13,061 nt of DNA, from positions 1 to 13,061 of the forward strand of contig DUGS01000140.1 of assembly GCA_013331265.1 (NCBI GenBank), in the 5' to 3' direction. Both the position numbers and the translations under genes were made by a program. The notes below the pieces were generated by a model. It searched no databases. It was not told the origin of the DNA and worked only from the letters and a program-made list of their open reading frames with translations. Shown here one piece after another: positions 6,934 to 13,061 of this stretch (the first letter of the stretch is position 1; the number at the start of each line of letters is the position of its first letter). This DNA is from Methanosarcina sp. Its GTDB lineage: Archaea; Halobacteriota; Methanosarcinia; Methanosarcinales; Methanosarcinaceae.

Positions 6934-8265
6934 TTAATGCCGCGTAAGGCAGGAAAGTTCCTGGGCCTCTTCCCGAACCGTAGGTTCCTTTCCGGACTGA
7001 GTACCTGTTTCTGAAATCTTTTTTCCGATAAACCTGTAATATCCAAACCCTATCAGAAATACAGGGTAAATGATTTTCCACGTAAAGCCTGAAACCAGAA
7101 AACTCAGAGACAGGAATGCAAGAACCGAAAAAACCCACTTCTGCCAGCCAGTTTCTGTTTTCCAGTAGGCTAGAATGATAAAGGCATAGAGAAATACATA
7201 GTTCTGGTTTACGAGCAGAATCATGGCTGATACAGGGATTTTGAAGAGGTAAGTTCCCAGGATAAGAAGAACTGACAGGACATACAGCCCCACCAGGCTC
7301 GATGCAGGGATATTTCTCTTTGAAAGTTTACTAAATGCATCAGGAAAGGCTCCTGTCCTGCTCCCAGCATAAAGAAGGCGGCTTGCAGTAAAGTTCCAGG
7401 AACAGGCGTTTGCTGCAATGACTATTATCATAAGCCATATGAGCAAGTTCCCTCCGGGCGTAAAAAGGACAAGGCTGGAAAGACCGGCAGCTCCCTGAAG
7501 AGGGACACCTGAAGCGCTCGCTCCTGCACTGATGAGGGCGAGGATGATATAGATAGATGTTACAAAGGCAAAACTCAGCCAGTAAAGTAAAGGTACGTTT
7601 TTTTCGGGTTTTTTTATCTCCCCAAGGGAAAAAGAAAGGTTCTCCCAGCCCAGAAATGCCCAGAAAAGAAGGGCGGAAACCTTCCAGACATTGCCCAGGT
7701 CTACGTTTTCACTGCCCCTGAGAGCTTCACCGGCAACCTCGAGCCCTGAACCGAAGAAATCAAGGTTGAAGACAATAAGCAGCCCTGTAAGCAGGAGGAG
7801 CACAGCCAGAGCCGCATAGTTAATCATGGAAATTGCTTTCATCCCTGCCAGGTTTGAGATAAACATCAATGTAACAAGAAGGACTGCAAATAGAGCTACA
7901 CCTGAGTCGGACAGACTAAAAAGCTGCTTCATATACTCGCTGCCAATAAGAGCAACGGCAGGAAGCCCAAAAAAGAAAGAACCGCCTACAAGGTATGAGA
8001 CTGCATAACCTCCCCAGGGACCTGCGGCTTCTTCAGCATACCCGGCAAGCCCTGCAGTTGAAGGGAATTTTAGGCCGAGGCGGGCACAGATATGGATAAG
8101 AGGGATTGCAATAAGAGCAATAAGGAACCAGCCAAGAACTGCTTCATGGGTACTTCCGGTATCGAGCGCAAGACCGGGCAGTGCCAGAATTCCTGTCCCA
8201 ACAAGCATGCATATTGCAAGCCCCAATCCCCTCCTCAGGGTGATTGTTTTTTCTAATTTTCTCAT
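6934..8265 (-). CDS. APC-superfamily amino acid permease (YjeH-like), paralogue 1
   Basis: This 443-residue integral membrane protein has about 12 predicted membrane segments. The first (about 12-32) carries GTGILALPG, the unwound substrate-contact motif of APC transporters. ALLFWAFLGWENLSFSLGEIKKPEKNVP (198-225) matches the segment 6 and loop region of E. coli YjeH, a methionine and branched-chain amino acid exporter; here as there, a Glu-x(0-3)-Pro-Glu-Lys loop follows. Transport of amino acids, perhaps export, is inferred; substrate and direction cannot be read from sequence. The hydrophilic C-terminus is about 35 residues. GAGAGG lies four bases before the ATG. The gene is a clear tandem duplicate of the one at 8508-9866, roughly half identical by eye over the first 180 residues. 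A 22-bp tandem repeat occupies its leader. Confidence 0.9.
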   Translation of the reverse strand: MRKLEKTITLRRGLGLAICMLVGTGILALPGLALDTGSTHEAVLGWFLIALIAIPLIHICARLGLKFPSTAGLAGYAEEAAGPWGGYAVSYLVGGSFFFGLPAVALIGSEYMKQLFSLSDSGVALFAVLLVTLMFISNLAGMKAISMINYAALAVLLLLTGLLIVFNLDFFGSGLEVAGEALRGSENVDLGNVWKVSALLFWAFLGWENLSFSLGEIKKPEKNVPLLYWLSFAFVTSIYIILALISAGASASGVPLQGAAGLSSLVLFTPGGNLLIWLMIIVIAANACSWNFTASRLLYAGSRTGAFPDAFSKLSKRNIPASSLVGLYVLSVLLILGTYLFKIPVSAMILLVNQNYVFLYAFIILAYWKTETGWQKWVFSVLAFLSLSFLVSGFTWKIIYPVFLIGFGYYRFIGKKISETGTQSGKEPTVREEAQELSCLTRH

Positions 8266-8271
8266 TTTTCC

Positions 8272-8314
8272 TCTCAGGTACGTCCACTAAATCTCTTAGG
8301 TACGTCCACTAAAT
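8272..8314. repeat. Tandem repeat in the leader of permease 1
   Basis: AGGTACGTCCACTAAAT occurs at 8276-8292 and again at 8298-8314, with a period of 22 bases; the flanking TCT-AGGT context is shared with one mismatch. It lies 7-49 bases upstream of the ATG at 8265, so it is in the leader or around the transcription start. A spacing of two helical turns would suit paired binding of a regulator on one DNA face. Confidence 0.85.
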
Positions 8315-8337
8315 TTATCCTCAAATATATTTTGCGC

Positions 8338-8350
8338 TATTTATATATTT
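8338..8350 (-). promoter_or_regulatory. TATA box candidate for permease 1
   Basis: The minus strand reads AAATATATAAATA. A start site about 25 bases downstream, near 8320, would place the whole 22-bp repeat in the 5' untranslated leader. A second AT box (8325-8334, AAATATATTT) would start transcription inside the repeat. Confidence 0.4.
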
Positions 8351-8363
8351 GCAAGTAAAGAGT

Positions 8364-8430
8364 AAGGCTGAGATAAAAGCTAAGTATAAAGGCAAGGCTA
8401 AAGTAAGACAAGGCTAAATTCTAAGGCTGA
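8364..8430. repeat. Degenerate AAGGCTRA short repeats
   Basis: AAGGCTGA or AAGGCTAA starts at 8364, 8394, 8410 and 8423, with a related AAAGCTAA at 8377. TAAGTATAAA occurs at 8381-8390 and 8441-8450. Spacing is irregular (13-30 bases). This lies between the two permease genes and looks like a decayed tandem array; no coding frame runs through it. Confidence 0.6.
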
Positions 8431-8467
8431 AATTTTTGAGTAAGTATAAATTTACGGTTTGTGATTT

Positions 8468-8524
8468 AAAGATTGGGTTACAGTTCTGAATAAGAAAGAT
8501 TGGGGGTTTAAAGTTCTGAATAAG
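8468..8524. repeat. Tandem duplication covering the 3' end of permease 2
   Basis: Bases 8468-8494 (27 bases) and 8495-8524 (30 bases) are abutting copies: both begin AAAGATTGGG and end AGTTCTGAATAAG, with a 3-base length difference. The copy at 8495-8524 contains the last codons and stop of permease 2, so a piece of the coding end has been copied into the 3' region or the reverse. Confidence 0.85.
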
Positions 8525-9866
8525 TCGTGTAAGCCGCTTTTTCTTCCTTTTCTTTCTGCTTTGCAGCCTTTCTAACAAATTCATAGTACCCTATTCCCGT
8601 AAGGGCAACAGAGTAGAGAATTTTCCATGTGAACCCCGAAACAAGGAAGGAAAGGGAAAGGAAGGAAAGGCCTGAATACACCCAGCGTCTCCATCCGGTT
8701 TCGGTCTTCCAGTAGGAGAGCAGGATAAAACCGTAGAGGAAAAGGAAGTTCTGGTTTGTGAGCATGAGGAGGGAAGAAACCGGGACCCTGAACACATAAG
8801 TCCCCAGGAGAACCAGTACAAAAACAACATACATACTCAAAATACTTACCATGGGCTGTCCTCGTTTTGAAATTTTTCCCAGGCAAGCTGGTAACACTTT
8901 CTCTTTTCCTGATGCGTAGACAAGGCGGCTTGAAGCAAAGTTCCAGCTGGTCACGTTGGCAACGATGACTATCGCCATAAGCCAGATAAGTAAATTTCCC
9001 GGAGGCGTAAACTTAACCAGTTCCACCAGTCCAGATGCTCCGCTAAGGGGAATTCCATTCGCGTCCGCCCCTATACTTGTGATTGCAAGCATAAGGTAAA
9101 TGAAGATTGTAATCCCGAAACTGAGCCAGAAAACCCTCTTAACGTTTTTTTCAGGATTCTGGAGTTCTCCCAGACCAAAGGACATATTTTCCCAGCCCAG
9201 AAAAGCCCAGAAGAGCAGGGCAGAAATTTTCCAGACATTATAAGGGTCAGGATAAAGATTGGAATTTCCTAAATTAGAAATACCTGGGTTCATGCCTGCA
9301 GTCCCGGATAAACCCTCAATGAGAGCCTGTATCGAAAAAACAAGCCCTGAAGAAAAGAAATTGAAGTTATAGAAGGTTAGCGCAGCAATCAGGAACAGCA
9401 GTATGGCTATGGCTGCGTAGTTGAAAAAGGAAACAAGCCTGACCCCGGCAATCGTAATAAGAGTCATAGCTGTGATAATGAGAAAAGCCAGCAAATGTAC
9501 CCCGAAATCAGGCAGGTCAAAGAGGTGCTGCAGGTACTCTCCGCCAATAAGGGCAACAGCTGGCTCTCCCAGTATAAAGGAACCGCAGACGAGGGCAGTT
9601 ACTGCATATCCTCCCCATTCTCCCACAGCCTCGCGGGCATAATGGAAAAGTCCCCCTGAACAGGGGAATTTCTTCCCGAGCTCTGCACATATCTGAATTA
9701 GAGGCATTACAGCAAGGATGATCAGCAGCCAGCCGAAGACCACTTCCTGCACTGTCCCTGTATCCGCTACCAGTCCGGGCAAGCCAAGCAGTCCTGAGCC
9801 TATAACCATAAGAATTGCAAGGACAACCCCTCGCCCGAGAGTAACTGTTTTTTCAAGTTCGGTCAT
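8508..9866 (-). CDS. APC-superfamily amino acid permease (YjeH-like), paralogue 2
   Basis: This 452-residue protein is collinear with its neighbour. It begins MTELEKTVTLGRG, has GSGLLGLPG in segment 1 (about 23-31), PAVALIGGEYL (102-112), and the segment 6 region ALLFWAFLGWENMSFGLGELQNPEKNV (216-242). Substrate and direction are unknown; the pair suggests duplication followed by specialisation. The main difference is about 18 extra residues before segment 6 (within 183-210), rich in Asn, Gly and Ser with a NLGNSNL repeat, predicted to be an exposed loop. The ATG has only GGAT seven bases upstream. An 11-bp direct repeat lies in its leader. The 242-base gap to the first permease and separate TATA boxes suggest each gene has its own promoter. 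Confidence 0.9.
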   Translation of the reverse strand: MTELEKTVTLGRGVVLAILMVIGSGLLGLPGLVADTGTVQEVVFGWLLIILAVMPLIQICAELGKKFPCSGGLFHYAREAVGEWGGYAVTALVCGSFILGEPAVALIGGEYLQHLFDLPDFGVHLLAFLIITAMTLITIAGVRLVSFFNYAAIAILLFLIAALTFYNFNFFSSGLVFSIQALIEGLSGTAGMNPGISNLGNSNLYPDPYNVWKISALLFWAFLGWENMSFGLGELQNPEKNVKRVFWLSFGITIFIYLMLAITSIGADANGIPLSGASGLVELVKFTPPGNLLIWLMAIVIVANVTSWNFASSRLVYASGKEKVLPACLGKISKRGQPMVSILSMYVVFVLVLLGTYVFRVPVSSLLMLTNQNFLFLYGFILLSYWKTETGWRRWVYSGLSFLSLSFLVSGFTWKILYSVALTGIGYYEFVRKAAKQKEKEEKAAYTTYSEL

Positions 9867-9884
9867 AATTTTTATCCATTTAAC

Positions 9885-9910
9885 TTCACAGATCGTAATT
9901 TCACAGATCG
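9885..9910. repeat. 11-bp direct repeat in the leader of permease 2
   Basis: TTCACAGATCG occurs at 9885-9895 and 9900-9910 (period 15), 19-44 bases upstream of the ATG. This mirrors the position of the 22-bp repeat upstream of permease 1, though the sequences are unrelated. Confidence 0.8.
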
Positions 9911-9920
9911 AAGGTCATCA

Positions 9921-9932
9921 ACAGATTATAAT
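9921..9932 (-). promoter_or_regulatory. TATA box candidate for permease 2
   Basis: The minus strand reads TTATTATAATC in this area, about 60 bases before the ATG. A start site near 9900 would fall within the direct repeat, so a protein bound there could block or guide RNA polymerase. Confidence 0.4.
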
Positions 9933-10276
9933 AATACATGAATAAAGGTGAAGAGATAGAAAAAACTTTTAGCCCTATAACCTTTACGTTTTTTATAATG
10001 CAAATATTCAATTTGAAGCCTTCAAAAAGGTGAAACGTTGAATAAATCTGGAAATCTCAATTCCAAAATGGGAATTTCAATTAAAAATTATATAAATTTT
10101 CTCGTTAATTTGTCTGGCGCACTTTTCAATAAAAAAGAAAGGGGACTGAGACTAAAGAGTAAATTTGAAATTAGCAAAATAATTAGGCCTCACCAGGGAT
10201 GTGAAAAAAGCTGAAACATAGCGAATCCTTCTCTTTTTCTTAAGGGATAGACTCATTCAATTTAACTCTAAGGCGG
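9933..10276. other. AT-rich intergenic stretch, no gene seen
   Basis: Between the divergent permease 2 and C1 peptidase genes I see no frame with a ribosome binding site and no RNA gene. A small inverted repeat, AATTCC (10059-10064) with GGAATT (10071-10076), lies beside an AT-rich tract. Confidence 0.5.
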
Positions 10277-10323
10277 GAAGTCTCCTTCCTCGCTTCCGAA
10301 TGAAGCAGGGAGGGGTAGTTCAC
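10277..10323 (+). mobile_element. IS605/TnpB right-end-like hairpin, copy 2 (remnant)
   Basis: The plus strand reads GAAGTCTCC, then CTTCCTCGCTTC, loop CGAAT, GAAGCAGGGAGG and GGTAGTTCAC. The two arms pair with G-T wobbles and one mismatch. It is the same pattern as the minus-strand copy at 6237-6284 and points the opposite way. CTCAAATA follows the TTCAC end in both copies, 1 base beyond it in copy 1 and 18 bases beyond in copy 2. No tnpB gene is present. Confidence 0.5.
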
Positions 10324-10408
10324 TCCTGATACTCGATCGTACTCAAATAAAAATGTTTATCTGCGAGTCTTACTTTAAATTGTAATCAAGATTTAAGAAA
10401 TTTATTCA

Positions 10409-10428
10409 TTCTTTTTTATAATGATATA
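10409..10428 (+). promoter_or_regulatory. Promoter region of the C1 peptidase gene
   Basis: TTTTTTATAATGATATAAC contains overlapping TATA-like cores about 65 bases before the ATG, giving a start site near 10445 and a leader of about 40 bases with AGGAG at 10476-10480. Confidence 0.45.
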
Positions 10429-10486
10429 ACATTGTCAAATTAAAATGTAGATAGGGCTATCTAAGAATATAGGATAGGAGACAGGC

Positions 10487-12211
10487 ATGAAGAAAAAAAT
10501 CAACACAAAAAATAATGTAAACATGAATAGGAAAGCTGTTATCTTTATCGAACTCTTGGTTCTATTTCTTACTTTGGGCTCATCAATAGTGATGACAGCC
10601 ACCGGATCTTCAGAAACTAACAAAGCAACAGAACCTGTACTTGCACCGGTAAATCCTGACTTTGTCGAATACCAGGAAGGTAAAATTTATGTTCAATTTA
10701 AAGCTTCTGTGAATGAACATAAAAGAGGCTTTATACCCGCACCTGTGGACCTTAACTATCTTAGTAAGATTTCCACAGCCAAGATATCTGCTCCAGCTTA
10801 CTATGACCTTCGAGCCCTGAACAAAGTAACTTCCGTGAAAGACCAGGGTGAAGAAGGAGTTTGCTGGACATTTGCAACATATGGGTCTTTAGAATCGTAT
10901 CTGATGCCTGGAGAAAACCGGGACTTTTCTGAGAATAATATGAAAAACCTTCTTTCTTCCGCATGTCCTGAAGGGTTTGACCTCAATCCCAATGATGGCG
11001 GAAATACATTCATGTCAACTGCATACCTCGCCCGCTGGAGCGGACCTGTGGACGAAACAGCTGACCCTTACTCCATATATAGTTTGGAGTCTCCTCAAGA
11101 CTTACCAGTACAGAAGCATGTGCAGAATGTACTTTTTATTCCGGATAGAAAGAGTTCTCTTGATAATAACGAGATAAAATCTGCGATCATGCAGTACGGG
11201 GCCATATTTACCTCAATATACTTTGATGATGCCTATTATTCTCCTGACAGATACAGCCATTACTATAACGGGCCTTCAACATCAGATCATGCTGTGTCCA
11301 TTGTGGGCTGGGATGACAAATTCTCCAGGGACAACTTTTCCAGCATTCCTCCCGGAGATGGGGCATTTATAGTAAAAAATAGCTGGGGTTCAGATTGGGG
11401 TGACGGTGGATATTTCTATGTTTCCTATTATGACTCAAACATAGGAACGAATAATGCAGTCTTTACGGCTGAAACCACTGAGAATTATAAAAATATCTAT
11501 CAATACGACCCACTAGGATGGACCGAAAGCGCGGGATACGATAACCCCACTGCCTGGTGTGCAAATATTTTTACTGCAAAAACTTCTGAAGCCCTCGAAG
11601 CTGTCAGTTTCTATGCAGCAGACTCAAACTGTAATTATGAAATCTATGTTTATATTGATCCCGAATCCGGTCCTGTAAGCCAAAAAAATCCGGTTTTTTC
11701 AAAGAGTGGAACAATTGGAACGGCGGGATACCATACCGTCCCCTTAGGTTCTGAAGTTCAGCTTGAAGCAGGCCAAAAATTCTCCGTAGTCCTTAAGTTC
11801 ACAACACCGAACTGCATTTACCCGGTTGCTATAGAAATGCCTTTAGAAGGCTTCAGCAGTAAAGCAACGGCAAATCCGGGAGAGAGTTTTGTCAGTGAAG
11901 ACGGAAGCATTTGGGAAGACATAAATGAATATTCCCCAAACACGAACGTATGCATTAAGGCCTTTACCGATTCAGGAAGTATAAATGTCTTAAAGGTCTT
12001 CCCTGGTTATACTAATCCACCGACAGACCCGGATAAGGATAGCCTCTATGAAGACGTGAATGGAAACGGAATGCTGGACTTCGATGATGTGGTGGCATAC
12101 TATGATAACATGGAGTGGATAGAAGAAAATGTGCCAATTGAGTCTTTTGATTATAACAAAAACGGTCTGATTGATTTTGATGACGTTGTAAAGCTTTATG
12201 ATATGCTTTAA
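10487..12211 (+). CDS. Secreted papain-family (C1) peptidase with lectin-like domain and C-terminal dockerin
   Basis: This 574-residue cysteine peptidase is predicted to be exported. A basic N-terminus and hydrophobic segment (about 17-37) form a signal peptide. A 60-residue linker or short propeptide leads to the catalytic domain (about 103-330) with Gln120 and the nucleophile Cys126 in QGEEGVCWTFA, His268 in DHAVSIVGW and Asn298 in KNSWGSDWGDGGYF. The Cys is preceded by EEGV, not the usual SCGS. Residues about 335-495 resemble the lectin-like domain often fused to such peptidases. A dockerin-type module ends the protein, with two calcium loops, DVNGNGMLDFDD (523-534) and DYNKNGLIDFDD (555-566). 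AGGAG lies six bases before the ATG. There is no C-terminal membrane anchor, so attachment or release through the dockerin is inferred. No cohesin gene lies in view. Confidence 0.92.
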   Translation: MKKKINTKNNVNMNRKAVIFIELLVLFLTLGSSIVMTATGSSETNKATEPVLAPVNPDFVEYQEGKIYVQFKASVNEHKRGFIPAPVDLNYLSKISTAKISAPAYYDLRALNKVTSVKDQGEEGVCWTFATYGSLESYLMPGENRDFSENNMKNLLSSACPEGFDLNPNDGGNTFMSTAYLARWSGPVDETADPYSIYSLESPQDLPVQKHVQNVLFIPDRKSSLDNNEIKSAIMQYGAIFTSIYFDDAYYSPDRYSHYYNGPSTSDHAVSIVGWDDKFSRDNFSSIPPGDGAFIVKNSWGSDWGDGGYFYVSYYDSNIGTNNAVFTAETTENYKNIYQYDPLGWTESAGYDNPTAWCANIFTAKTSEALEAVSFYAADSNCNYEIYVYIDPESGPVSQKNPVFSKSGTIGTAGYHTVPLGSEVQLEAGQKFSVVLKFTTPNCIYPVAIEMPLEGFSSKATANPGESFVSEDGSIWEDINEYSPNTNVCIKAFTDSGSINVLKVFPGYTNPPTDPDKDSLYEDVNGNGMLDFDDVVAYYDNMEWIEENVPIESFDYNKNGLIDFDDVVKLYDML

Positions 12212-12229
12212 GAAGGGTATACAAAAGAG

Positions 12230-12258
12230 ATCAAAGACACATAAATCAAAGATGCATC
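12230..12258. repeat. Imperfect 15-bp tandem repeat after the C1 peptidase gene
   Basis: ATCAAAGACACATA (from 12230) is followed at 15 bases by ATCAAAGATGCATC (from 12245), 11 of 14 identical. It is another short tandem duplication in an untranslated gene edge. Confidence 0.55.
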
Positions 12259-12309
12259 TCTCTACACAAGGTGTCTGAAGGTAGTTGTTGAACCTCAGAC
12301 ACCAGAGAG
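12258..12309. terminator. Long stem-loop downstream of the C1 peptidase gene
   Basis: CTCTCT (12258-12263) pairs with AGAGAG (12304-12309), and GGTGTCTGA (12270-12278) with TCAGACACC (12295-12303), giving 15 base pairs with a 6-base one-sided bulge and a 16-base loop. It begins 47 bases after the stop. There is no T-run on the plus strand after it (A-rich instead), so it may stabilise or mark the mRNA 3' end and not act as a simple terminator. Confidence 0.5.
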
Positions 12310-12508
12310 AAAAAAATCGATGTAATAAGGATGAGTGTCTTATAACATTTAAAAAATATTAAAAAACTTATTATTGCTTTACTCCTTAATTATTACTTTA
12401 CTGATCTATATGCTGTTTTTTATTATTATTAAAGAAATAGATTAAATCAATATATTTATATTTGGTTATATACATTCAAGTCCAGGTAAAGCGATTGATT
12501 AAGGTATT
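12310..12508. other. Very AT-rich spacer
   Basis: No coding frame with a start signal is seen. It holds several TATA-like sequences (for example TATATTTATATTT near 12450 and TTATATACA near 12465) that could serve the downstream surface-protein gene. Confidence 0.5.
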
Positions 12509-12539
12509 TTACTCTGAATATAAGACAAATTCAGAGTAA
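12509..12539. promoter_or_regulatory. 11-bp perfect inverted repeat upstream of the last gene
   Basis: TTACTCTGAAT (12509-12519) and ATTCAGAGTAA (12529-12539) pair perfectly around a 9-base loop. A TATA-like AATATAAGA spans the left arm and loop. It lies about 130 bases before the predicted start, and could be an operator or an RNA hairpin. A smaller ACATCT/AGATGT pair and an ACATCTAT doublet follow at 12551-12573. Confidence 0.5.
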
Positions 12540-12652
12540 TACACAGCTTTACATCTATACATCTATCAGATGTGAGTGTTATTTTCTGGAATTACTAATA
12601 ATACAATTTTCGCCCTTGATATGGGTTTCATTCCTAACTTTCTTGAATAGAC

Positions 12653-12658
12653 GGAGGG
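12653..12658 (+). promoter_or_regulatory. Ribosome binding site that fixes an ATT start
   Basis: GGAGGG lies seven bases before ATT 12666 and five bases after the in-frame TAG stop begins at 12648. No ATG, GTG or TTG in this frame follows it. Confidence 0.6.
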
Positions 12659-12665
12659 ATTAGAA

Positions 12666-13061
12666 ATTAAAAATAAACTGGTTATTTTATCAGAAATTTT
12701 TCTTATTTTCGTATTAATTTCAGGTGTTGGATCGGCGGCTGAGATAATTGTCGAGCCAGGAGATTCAATACAGACTGCCATAAACAATGCAAACTCAGGC
12801 GATACAATAACCATAAAATCCGGGAACTATACAGAAAATCTTAACATAGACAAAAGTAACCTTATAATCAGATCAGAGTCCGGAAACCCTGATGATACGA
12901 TAATTAAAGCTAAAAGCTCATCAAGCAACGCGCTCTCACTGCAGTCAGTAAGTAATGTTAAAGTTAGCGGGATTAAAGCTATTGGAGCAAGTGGAACAGG
13001 CCGTTCTGGAATTTTTCTGTCCAAATGCAGTAAATGCGTAATAGAGAACAACAAACTTACG
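12666..13061 (+). CDS. Secreted parallel beta-helix (NosD/PbH1-type) surface protein, 5' part, probable ATT start
   Basis: The frame is open from after TAG 12648 to the window end. Read from ATT 12666 the protein begins KNKLVILSEIF after the initiator, a basic-then-hydrophobic signal peptide ending near GVGSA, then mature sequence AEIIVEPGDSIQTAINNAN, SGDTITIKSGNYTENLNI and later VKVSGIKAIGASGTGRSGIF with CSKCVIENNKLT. This is the usual beginning of right-handed beta-helix proteins that methanogens export in numbers; they often carry further repeats and surface anchors that would lie beyond the window. No ATG, GTG or TTG occurs in frame in all 137 visible codons, while GGAGGG is correctly spaced from ATT. 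An ATT start is therefore the best reading; a mutated start (pseudogene) or a sequencing error is the alternative. The gene is truncated by the window edge. Confidence 0.75.
   Translation, partial: MKNKLVILSEIFLIFVLISGVGSAAEIIVEPGDSIQTAINNANSGDTITIKSGNYTENLNIDKSNLIIRSESGNPDDTIIKAKSSSSNALSLQSVSNVKVSGIKAIGASGTGRSGIFLSKCSKCVIENNKLT

Noticed and set aside
158..12211. A dedicated peptide-degradation operon linking the M4 and C1 peptidases with the permeases
   Set aside because: The genes are far apart, on both strands and with separate promoters; the shared theme alone does not support a system.
12566..13054. Minus-strand frames of 82 and 75 codons opposite the last gene
   Set aside because: They overlap the plus-strand signal peptide and beta-helix sequence, which is clearly the coding strand.

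Overview
The window most likely comes from a methanogenic archaeon of the genus Methanosarcina or a close relative. The reasons are a Taw2-type wyosine enzyme (archaeal tRNA-Phe modification), archaeal TATA boxes about 25 bases ahead of start sites, strong GGAGG-type ribosome binding sites, a small SET-domain protein like the one described in Methanosarcina mazei, a secreted peptidase ending in a methanogen-style dockerin, and a secreted parallel beta-helix protein. The species is an inference; no 16S or marker set is present.

Layout. Bases 1-157 are the 3' flank of a neighbouring gene. Bases 158-2482 (minus) encode a thermolysin-family (M4) metallopeptidase with propeptide and two C-terminal P domains but no signal peptide. 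Bases 2640-3014 (minus) encode a small membrane protein. Bases 3278-4309 (plus) encode Taw2, convergent with a two-helix membrane protein at 4345-4911 (minus). Bases 5167-5715 (minus) carry another two-helix membrane protein whose start codon is uncertain. Bases 5716-6324 hold no sizeable gene but contain a 19-bp tandem repeat, a roughly 150-bp element with imperfect terminal inverted repeats around a 16-bp palindrome (MITE-like), a tiny candidate peptide ORF, and a hairpin that resembles the right end of IS605/TnpB elements.

Bases 6325-9866 (minus) carry a SET-domain methyltransferase and two tandem paralogous APC permeases. The intergenic edges here hold short tandem duplications (15-30 bp). 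A second IS605-end-like hairpin lies at 10277-10323 in the opposite orientation, so the SET/permease block is bracketed by inverted copies. Bases 10487-12211 (plus) encode a secreted papain-family peptidase with a dockerin, followed by a long stem-loop. The window ends inside a secreted beta-helix protein (plus) that has no ATG, GTG or TTG anywhere in its visible frame and appears to start at ATT (12666) behind a GGAGGG ribosome binding site.

The genes do not form one obvious pathway. Themes are proteolysis (M4, C1), amino-acid-type transport (two permeases) and cell-surface proteins; a link between peptidases and permeases as a peptide-use locus is only a guess. I did not find a convincing new multi-gene system. 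The most interesting signals are the non-canonical start, the start-codon problem at 5715, the MITE-like element, the inverted TnpB-end-like hairpins and the concentration of short tandem duplications.
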